Positions 56,668-64,000 of a DNA stretch of 64,000 nt are shown here, piece by piece; the first letter of the stretch is position 1, and each line of letters opens with the position of its first letter. The notes under the pieces were generated by a model. The model did not search any database, had not been told where the DNA came from, and worked only from the letters and a program-made list of their open reading frames with translations. The position numbers and the translations under genes were made by a program. The stretch covers positions 64,085 through 128,084 of the forward strand of contig WTPW01001103.1 in assembly GCA_009809945.1 (NCBI GenBank). Reading direction: 5' to 3'. This DNA is from Gigaspora margarita (taxonomy: Eukaryota; Glomeromycota; Glomeromycetes; Diversisporales; Gigasporaceae).

Positions 56668-56738
56668 AGAGAGAAAAGAAAGAAAGAGAGAAAAGAAAAA
56701 AAAGAAAAAAAAAGATAAAAGAAAAGAAAAAGAGAGAG
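56580..56738 (+). repeat. (GA)n microsatellite
   Basis: About 160 bp of GA dinucleotides with AAAGA interruptions towards the right; the purest run is about 56603-56660. A shorter GA-rich tract lies at 55918-55965. Confidence 0.97.
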
Positions 56739-57084
56739 GAATTAGAATTTTTAATATTAAATTTAACTATAGTATATTTTTATTTAATAATTTTGAGCAG
56801 AATTAAGAATATTATTAGTAGTTCTGGCAAAATTAAAGTGGCCAAATTTTTAATTTAATTAATAAATTAGGTAACTTAAACAAGAAATAACTCTATTAAA
56901 ACTAAGTAATTTAAAAAATTAGCTTCATAACTTTGTTCTTTAGGTTTGATTTTATTATTCTATGAAGAGATTTAATTTATAACTACTTTAGTTTTTATTT
57001 ATAAGCTTTTAAAGATTGTGTATTATAGTCGCTGATTAAAGGATTTGCGCGCTGTATAAAAATAAGATTTGTAATCTATTTTGG

Positions 57085-57215
57085 CTATCCCAATAAAAAA
57101 ACTTGGGTTGGCATACAGGCCTTTGTTGCACAGGCCAAGATCCAGATTTGTACGAGTATGGCCCGAATTGGTACAAATTCCGTGGACCATGTGGGACTGT
57201 ATGCCTGTACCAATG
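57085..57215 (+). repeat. Dispersed repeat related to 54200-54305
   Basis: GCACAGGCCAAGATCCAGAT and the following 80 bp, ending ATGCCTGTACC, correspond to 54219-54305 in the same orientation. Inverted GGCATACAGGC/GCCTGTACC ends suggest a MITE, but a target duplication was not found. Confidence 0.6.
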
Positions 57216-57772
57216 GACTGTTGTTACAATCAGTTGGGAGAGCTTGAAGAAATTGTGCTAGTTTGGTTCGATCATGAACAAAGTAATTAAGGTTAAATAG
57301 GTTAAAATGATAAACTAATACACATAGTTATGGGTTATAGAGTTTCTCTTTATTAATATAAATCAATATATTGAATTAATACAATAATACTAAATACAGG
57401 ACCCTGGACATCTCTGATATATGTCATATTTTTTTTTAGCAAATTGATTCAATTTTGATCTAAGGTCCAAATTTTAATTTTAGCAAATTAAAGTTAATTT
57501 TAAGGGTAGGATGAACATAGATCATTTTTCATATGTAATCGGTTGTTCATCATTTTTGTGTAACATATATGAAAATCGAACTAAATCGAACTAAATCGAA
57601 CGTCAATATTTAATCTAGAATATTCCATGTATTCGCTAAGCCTCGTTACTACTGTACTAAGAGTTTTTTCATGCAGCACTCTACGGTACGTACATGCACA
57701 GACTTTTAGATCTTAGATTCGAGCTTTGCAGTTAGAATAAAGAAGTACTATAAGGTGAAGAAATGGAGCAGT

Positions 57773-58057
57773 TTAAGACAAAACAGCGGCAGCAAAGAGA
57801 AGGCTCAATGAAAAGAAAATTGAGAAAGAACTTTTACTTATTAATTTTGAAGAGCGAAAAGTTTTTATAATACTTCTTTGAAGCGTTGCTTTTTTGCTTT
57901 CATTTCTATAAACACGTTCAAATACTAACTCCTTTTTTTCTTTTAAGCACCTTCGTCCTTTCTGGCTCTGAAGTATTCTTGGGAAGTATAATTTTATACT
58001 TTTGCTGTATAGTAGATACGTATTATTCTTTTTCTTGTCTGTGAGCACAACTAACAC
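57773..58057 (-). CDS. Hypothetical small ORF, weak
   Basis: A 94-codon minus-strand frame with a basic middle (QSQKGRRCLKEKKELVFERVY then RNESKKATLQRS). The composition is more protein-like than other short frames here. However, the opposite strand carries an equally suggestive segment (KTAAAKRRLNEKKIEKELLL), there is no domain, and no splice partner was found. It could be part of a degraded gene on either strand. Confidence 0.2.
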   Translation of the reverse strand: MLVVLTDKKKNNTYLLYSKSIKLYFPRILQSQKGRRCLKEKKELVFERVYRNESKKATLQRSIIKTFRSSKLISKSSFSIFFSLSLLFAAAVLS

Positions 58058-58119
58058 ACTTTCTTTTTCTAGGTAATGATTAAATGAGTTTTTTTGAGAC
58101 CTAGAGGGTTTGCATTGGT

Positions 58120-58695
58120 GAAAGTTGAAGCCCTAGTTTCGCCTTTCGCCAAAAAAAAATTCTAAAAAAGGCTCTGGTGAAATTAGCAAAGCATGGTGGA
58201 ACTAGCAAAAATGCAACGAACCTGACAAAATGTAACGAAAGTGTGAAACTGGCAAACAGGTAGGACGGTGAGAGTAATGAAATGACGAACTGGCAGAAAT
58301 AACAGAGTATGGCGAAATTGGCGAACTAGTGGCAAAATAACGAGTTTCGCCATACTCCGTCAGTTCATTATTTCATTAATTTCACCAAGTTCGTCACGTT
58401 TCTCTAGTTTTACCGATCTCGTCATTTTTCCACTAGTTCACCAGTTTCGCTATACTCTGCTACTTTTTTCCAGTTCATCATTTCATTGATTTCACCAAGT
58501 TTGCTAATTTTACCTGTTTCTTCTAATATGCCAGGTTCACCTGTTCGCCACATTTCGCCAGCTTCACTAATTTCATCAATCCACAAGGTCGTGTTTCACC
58601 AGTTTCTAGTTCATCACAATTCACCTTTTGCCAGTTTTACCAATCTGGTAAAATGGTAAAATTGATGAAATGTGACGAAATGGAACTTGTTTAAA
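58120..58695. repeat. Foldback array of TTCGCCA / TGGCGAA motifs
   Basis: The left half (58125-58340) is dense in GGCGAAA/GGTGAAA-type words and the right half (58345-58640) in TTTCGCC/TTTCACC-type words. The halves are broadly complementary. Boundaries resemble TAGTTTCGCC...GGCGAA. No coding sequence. It resembles elements whose ends carry many copies of a short transposase site. Confidence 0.65.
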
Positions 58696-59176
58696 TAACG
58701 ATAACCATTTTCATAAATGATTGGTGCAGCCGAATTATAAGTTAAGCAAGGAAAATAATCGGGACTTTTGACTCTAATTCCACTTTGGCGAATAGTGATA
58801 ATGCCTTTGTGGATATCAAAATTGGCAAAATGTGACTAAGGGTGTTCTCAACAAAGTTGCACCGAAACCCTTTGTACCAAATCCGAAATGATTCACAAGT
58901 AAACTATTAAAGGTATAATAATATTCTGACAATCATGGTTGCTTTGCAAGCATCAATTTTTTTCTACTTACTACGTAAAAACTGGATACAATATAGTAAT
59001 AATAAGTAATAGTACGTTCTTTTTCTATCGTCCTAGAATTTTGAAATCAGTTGTAATAATGCTATGATATTAAAAATAAAGTTGACTAGCTTTAAAAAAA
59101 GCAAACAACCCGAGGCAGTGAAAAAAAACATTGTCAAAAACATAATTAAAAAATAATCTATAATATTATTTAGGTC
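58696..59176. other. Spacer, no gene seen
   Basis: AT-rich; contains TAAGGGTGTTCTCAA (58849), which looks like one end of the element family at 59177-59851 without a partner. Confidence 0.4.
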
Positions 59177-59851
59177 GTTCTCAAGCATCTCAATCAATTG
59201 ATTCAATAATGATCGTGATGACGCTCAAGCATCACAATCAATGATGATATTAATAGAATCAAATGCTTGAGCATTCTCTTTTTCTATTTTCCGTGATCTT
59301 CATAATGCCACCGAAAACGTCTAAAAAATCCAATAAAAAAATTTCTATGCAGTTGCACTTTGCATCGAAAGTAGCGTAGGTGATACGAAAATGTTTTTGA
59401 AATGAGTTATAGCCTTCGTTATCTGTTAAATACGGGAAAACGTCTACCCAAAACCCATCAGGTTTGGGCCTTCCTTGTTGGAGAACTTTTAAATTTAGAT
59501 AAGAGAAGAATGGAATAATAATATTCATTATGATTTGGTTAAATGTTAAGAGATGTATTGTATTTACTATATTTGTATCAAGGTATCTATTTGTTTTAAA
59601 AACTTCTAACATTAAAAATAAAATAGCAATTTTTTTGGATCAGTCATAAATTTGTTGAGAATTCATTGTTTATTAAAAAAATATAAGAGTAGTGCTTGAG
59701 CGACCTTTATCAATTGTAAATTTTTGGAGAAAAAAGGTGGTCTGCATTTCACTGATTTTCTCATCGAAATAGTAACTCCCTTGATTCATTTATTTGTTTT
59801 CAGACTAATTAAAAATTTGCCTCCGATCCATTGATTGAGGTGCTTGAAAAC
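59177..59851. mobile_element. TIR element with GTTYTCAAGCA ends, copy 1
   Basis: GTTCTCAAGCATCTCAATCA at the left mirrors TTGATTGAGGTGCTTGAAAAC at the right. A related copy with a poorly preserved left end lies at about 60258-60850. Both copies share TGATGATATTAA.AGAAT.AAATGCTTGAGCAT and an ATGCCACCGAAAACG / ATGCCATCTAAAACA segment. The minus-strand 117-codon frame (59259-59612) is inside this copy only and is not supported by copy 2. Confidence 0.65.
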
Positions 59852-59944
59852 ACCCTTATTCAAAAATAATTTACATTTTGGTTCTATTTCATTAAATGAG
59901 TAAACTTTATAATAAATTTTAAGAGCTTCAATATTATATTTTTG

Positions 59945-60250
59945 AGTTTCAGATTATAGTTTTGGGTTTTGGACAAAATCTGAAACTAGTTTCAAGTACA
60001 TCTAAATCATTTTCCATTACTCATATATGCTCTATAAATTCATCAATTATTAGCATTATGCTAAAATGTTGCATTTGGACGGTTAAAATTTGCTTTTTTA
60101 ATTCTTCCTTCTTCCTCTCTGCTTTGGCAAATTCTCATCTTATTTCCTTGGCATTAGCAGAAGCATCACCTCCGGAGTAGCTTAGTTTTCAAACTCTTCA
60201 CTATAAATATCATAAAGGTTCTTGAATAGGTTTTGTTTTGCCTCCAACTT
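59945..60250 (-). pseudogene. Decayed gene fragment, CGA-to-TGA stops
   Basis: The minus strand reads YSGGDASANAKEIR, stop, EFAKAERKKEELKKQILTVQ..., stop, VMENDLDVLETSFRFCPKPK, stop. An upstream piece in another frame reads LFKNLYDIYSEEFEN. Each stop is TGA where CGA (Arg) fits. The + strand frame at 59962-60180 is its antisense shadow. Function unknown. Confidence 0.5.
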
Positions 60251-60257
60251 TGGTTCT

Positions 60258-60850
60258 CAATGATCGTGATGATGTTCAAGCATCAACATCAATGATGATA
60301 TTAACAGAATTAAATGCTTGAGCATACTCATTTTCTTTTGTTCGTGATCTTTACTATGCCATCTAAAACAACTAAAAAATCTAATAAAAATATTCTATTT
60401 AACTTTTACCAAAGCTTCAACTTTAGTTGCATTGGCTTCTCCTTTTAATGATTATACAATTTAAATTTTTTATTGCAACAGCAACAGAATCAATTTATAG
60501 AATCATTAGCGAAAGTTGCTTTACAGCAAAAAGAAATAATTTTTTTTATGTTATTATTATTATTATATTCATATCAAGAAATTAATTATTTGTTTTAAAG
60601 CTTCAAGCATTAACAATAAATGTTTATTTTTTGGATCAGATAGAAACTTGGTAAGAATTTATTGTTTATTATTAAGTTTTAATATAAAGTAATGCTTGAG
60701 TGACTATTATCAATAGTAAATTTTTAATAAAGAAAAAAGATGGTTTGTAGCTTGTTGATCCATTCATCAAAATGGCAGCTCATTTGGTTAATTTATTCAA
60801 TTTTTAACTATTAAAAATTTGCTCTAATCTATTGAGTAAGGTGAGCTAAT
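60258..60850. mobile_element. TIR element, copy 2 (decayed)
   Basis: Parallel to 59177-59851, sharing the 5' ATGATCGTGATGA.G.TCAAGCATCA block and the 3' TTTTTTGGATCAG, TAGTAATGCTTGAGTGAC-like and ATTAAAAATTTGC blocks. Confidence 0.6.
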
Positions 60851-61262
60851 GAACTAAAAAAATATATTGAAACTTGTAAAATATGACAAACTAGTGAAAT
60901 TATAGTCTAACTAAACTTTAGTTTTATTGAGGTTAGAATTAGGGTAAAAGTTTTATTAGGTTAGGGTAGTGTTGTTAGTTGAAATACACTATTTAGTCAA
61001 ATATTTAAACAGTTAAGTGTCTAAATATAAATATATTATTTTTTGGCAAAATGTCAAAATCTTAAATTTGACTAATTGTCAAAATTTTTGGCTAAATAAA
61101 TATACTTTATAAAAGAATTTCTAATACTTTTTTAATTGANCAGCCCACAAATATGCAGGCCAGGCTACTTGACTTCTATTCATAGCAATCTATTGAAATT
61201 AATCAGATCAATTAAGCAAATATAATTAATTATATGTTTATATTAGATTCAATTTCAACTTC
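60851..61262. other. AT-rich spacer, no gene seen
   Basis: No frames of note. Contains an ambiguous base at 61140. AATTTCAACTTC at 61251-61262 is the left target duplication of the following SINE. Confidence 0.4.
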
Positions 61263-61814
61263 TACAGTCCTCCGGGTCGATAGCATAGCGGTTATCTTCG
61301 AGGATACAAATCGCAAGGTTGCCGGTTCGATTCCTCCCAAAGGCGAAATAAGAAAAGCCAGCTGATTAGAGAACTGAAACACCGTGGGAAGACAGGGACC
61401 CAGGACATCGTACAGACGGACTTAATTGGGCAGCTATTATTTCGAGAATTTGTGGCTGTGAAGAAAATCGTGCTAGGACCCCGATTTGGAATAACTGAAG
61501 TCACGAGACGTAATGTGAGGCCCAAGTCTGGATCTACATGATACTACATGAACTCGTGGTGTCACTGGCCCGTTTAGGTTGAATCCCTCTTCGGCGCTCC
61601 GGTAGGAGCTTCCAGCGTGTGACCTCTCCGGGGGTTACTGCGGTGGGTCGCATCTAGGTGCTGTGGGAAGTAACCGGATGATGTCGGGCTTTATATAAAT
61701 AACATTAGTTATAGTAATAGTAATAAATGTACCGCCCATTAGGGTTGTAAGATACATCAGTTCTTTACAAATAAAGCAACGGCGAGATCCGCCAAAGTTT
61801 AAAAAAAAAAAAAA
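61263..61814 (+). mobile_element. tRNA-derived SINE, 552 bp, intact
   Basis: The tRNA-like head carries an A-box TAGCATAGCGG (61281-61291) and a perfect B-box GGTTCGATTCC (61324-61334), the internal RNA polymerase III promoter. A GC-richer body follows, then a poly(A) tail of about 16. AATTTCAACTTC is repeated exactly at 61251-61262 and 61815-61826, the target-site duplication of LINE-type retroposition. The body includes AGGGACCCAGGACATCGTAC, shared with 35245-35800. It is much longer than typical tRNA SINEs, so the body may derive from a LINE 3' end. The 77-codon minus frame is antisense to it. Confidence 0.88.
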
Positions 61815-61998
61815 AATTTCAACTTCGACAATATGGCAATAAAATTTAAAATATAATATAGAGATTATTATGATACAAAAAAATTTTTTTTTTATTTATA
61901 AACTACTATTGATTTAGATTTTCTAATCAAAATAGTAATTGATATTAATTAAATGAAATATAAATTTTATTAGAACAATATAAATATATAAAAAATTT

Positions 61999-63992
61999 TT
62001 ATAATTTTATCCAGTATAACCAAGTTTTTTCTTGTACAAGAGAACTTGCATCTTCTACTATACCCTGTATAATTATAGTAGATGTTAAATAAGCTGTACT
62101 AGTCTTTTGTTCAAGCCAGATTGTCTGGTTAACAAAACCATGACGAACCAAATCTGCCAAAGCTAATTTAGCTAAGGATTTTGTATGTAAAAGTTTTGGT
62201 TTTTGCCGATTAAAAAGTTCCATTAAATTTAGTTTTCTACTTTTAAATCGTGTATTATTTAATAAACAAAAAATATCTATTATATCCAAAGGTACAATTG
62301 GCTTGTCATTATTTTCACATAATACTTCTACTACCTTTAACAAATCCAAAATTTCTGTTTTTACATCTTTTAATTCAACTTTGTCCTTTGCACGCATAGC
62401 ACAATTATCACAGGAATTACAAGGTTGTGGAATTGGATCTTCTGGCCATATATGGTATTGTGATATTAATTGAAATCGACATTCATAGGTAGTAAGACAG
62501 TAATATATTACTTCAAAAAGTTTGTGTTGTGATTCTTTTAAAAAGTATTGTTGATTTATAATTTTTTCATCATTTTCATCATCCTCGTCAGTACTATAAT
62601 AAAAGTATATTAGAAAATTATTTAAAATTTAAATATAATTATATAAATAATACCTTTCTCTATTTTCTGCAACAATAGAGTAATTTATACGAATATCTTT
62701 TTGAGAATAAAAAATAATACATTTGGCTTTTTGTTGATCTCGTCCAGCTCGTCCAGAAGCTTGAATAAGACTAGCTATTTATAAAAGTATTAGTTATTGT
62801 TTTTTAATAATTTTATACTTATTAAAATAATATATATATTTACTCATACTCATTGGAAAATTATAGTGTATAACTAAATGGACATCAGGCATATCTATAC
62901 CTAAACCAAAAGCTGATGTTGCAACCATAAGATGTGTTTGACCATTATTCCATTTTTTCATTACATTATTTTTCTCATTTTCTGTTAATTTTCCATTATA
63001 TACATCTAATGATAAATTTTCTAATTTTGTATTTAATATATTAAAAACATCTAAACTATCACTAACTCGTGCACAATAAATTATTGTACGACCAGGCACT
63101 TCCATATTGTTTATTAATTTTACTACTTTATCTGCCCAATCCAAGTTGGTATCTTTTCGGCTTTGTACAGAAAAACATAACTCTTTGCGAAATAAATCAG
63201 ATCCTCTTATATTTGCAAAGCGGGTTATATCAAAATTCAAATTAATTTGAAGTGCTTTTACATTAGTATGGGATAAAGTTGCAGTTAAGGCCATAATTAG
63301 AGCATCAGGAAAACTTCGTTTTAGTATTCCTAATTTTCCCCAATTTTCTCTATATTTATTTTTTAAAATATTAGTTATTTTTTTATAAAATTAATATTAA
63401 ATTTGTTTGTCTCTTACCTAAAATGACAGAAGTCAAAAATACAATGTGCTTCATCAATTACAAACTGTAGTTTTCTAATATTGTACAAGTGATCACATAA
63501 CTTCCAAAGTGATTTATTAAGCAATAGTTTTTCTGGAGTAAAATAAAGCAAGCGAGTAAATCCAAGAGCTATTTCATCAAAAAGTTTTAATTCATATTAA
63601 ATTGTTCCTTTTGATGATATTAGCAAGCTACCACATGGAATTCCTAACTGAATAAAATAGTTCTAAAAATAAAGTTTATTAGATATATACTTATTTTAAC
63701 TTTTTAAAATTTTATATAAAACAATTTTTATACAAACCACTTGGTTTTGAATTAAAGATTTTAAAGGAGAAATAACAGTTGTAAGACCATCAAAAAGAAT
63801 TGCAGAAGCTGCATAACAAAAAGATTTTCCACCTCCTGTTTTCATAACAACAAGTGTATCTTTTCTTTCTTCTATATAACTTTTTATAACCTCTAATTGT
63901 CCAGATCTTAAATTATTATATTTAAATAATTTTTCTGCAATAAATTCAATGCGTTGTGTTAAACTCATAGGTTGGCAGGTATTATCTTTCAT
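61999..63992 (-). pseudogene. RecQ-like DNA helicase with one in-frame stop
   Basis: Five exons on the minus strand: 63992-63738, 63662-63418, 63349-62844, 62774-62654 and 62593-61999. Motifs in order: FRxGQ-like LRSGQLEVI, Walker A MKTGGGKSFCY, VISPLKSLIQNQV, IDEAHCI (DEAH box), ALTATL, TIIYCARVSDS, TSAFGLGIDMPDVHLVIHYN, SLIQASGRAGRD, then the RecQ Zn-binding PCNSCDNCAMR and a winged-helix-like C-terminus ending LYWIKL. An unwinding ATPase in DNA repair/recombination is the family role. In exon 2 a TAA (63597-63599) interrupts ...SSKGTI-stop-YE..., where CAA (Gln) is expected; otherwise the frame is fully open, so the loss is recent or the base is wrong. The N-terminus may extend beyond the window. 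Large RecQ-like families are common in these genomes. Confidence 0.85.
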
Positions 63993-64000
63993 TATTTCTG

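Noticed and set aside
59259-59612. A 117-codon minus frame in the element at 59177
   Set aside because: The related copy at 60258 does not preserve it and it has no recognisable domain; kept only as part of the element.
1-64000. CRISPR array, bacterial operons, ribosomal RNA or complete tRNA genes
   Set aside because: GT-AG introns, poly(A) SINEs and fungal protein families show eukaryotic nuclear DNA; no direct-repeat/spacer pattern, rRNA segment or full tRNA cloverleaf was found by reading.

Overview
This window is A+T-rich, intron-dense, repeat-choked eukaryotic nuclear DNA. It most probably comes from an arbuscular mycorrhizal fungus (Glomeromycotina; Rhizophagus/Gigaspora-like). The diagnosis rests on the protein kinase genes. 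They carry the module typical of the expanded TKL-like kinases of these fungi: a CxxC ... CxxCDP zinc-type motif, then SGN..ID..I.EFQ, then IEWIPF.RL, then a kinase with HSDFHSGNIL and DLGLS. A RecQ-like helicase of the same lineage lies at the right edge. Coding sequence is a small minority of the window. Most of the rest is non-autonomous DNA transposons, foldback (palindromic) elements, tRNA-derived SINEs, minisatellites and decayed gene relics.

The centre of the window is a direct segmental duplication: copy A at about 17.48-25.62 kb and copy B at about 40.53-49.66 kb, offset 23.02-23.03 kb. Each copy holds two neighbouring genes on the + strand. The first encodes a secreted/multi-pass membrane protein of about 977 aa. 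My splice model gives a signal peptide, a large N-glycosylation-rich ectodomain, then about six transmembrane helices. The second gene starts about 0.2-0.3 kb downstream. It encodes a kinase with three tandem Zn-motif/N-lobe modules, of which only the last has a glycine loop, followed by one catalytic domain. The membrane gene is open throughout in copy A. In copy B it is broken by a nonsense codon, a -1 shift and a +1 shift. The three kinase module exons keep exactly the same lengths in both copies (376, 510 and 486 nt), although the first module of copy B has a TAG and copy A has an ambiguous N at the same base. The physical pairing suggests a receptor/sensor plus kinase cassette; that function is inference.

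Left flank (1-17.5 kb): no intact gene. It holds nested TIR elements with readable target-site duplications (at 641, 1872, 3898, 8573, 9201, 10614 and 15727) and one decayed minus-strand gene (12.2-13.5 kb). Middle (25.6-40.5 kb): an 8-bp-TSD element with two foldbacks inside it, a minus-strand tyrosine-recombinase relic split by a foldback, an array of palindromes at exact 20-bp spacing (30.35-30.51 kb), further TIR elements and a decayed SINE. Right flank (49.7-64 kb): a CACG-rich TIR element containing the 719-bp assembly gap and a palindromic minisatellite, a broken coiled-coil gene, an hAT-type insertion into a gene relic, a (GA)n microsatellite, a well-preserved 552-bp SINE with 12-bp target-site duplications, and the minus-strand RecQ-like gene, which carries one in-frame stop.

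Premature stops in the minus-strand relics (12-13.5, 59.9-60.2 and 63.6 kb) mostly look like CAA/CAG/CGA turned into TAA/TAG/TGA. This suggests decay by C-to-T change. Because the two gene copies act as internal empty/filled references for each other, several transposon insertions here can be dated relative to the duplication from this window alone.
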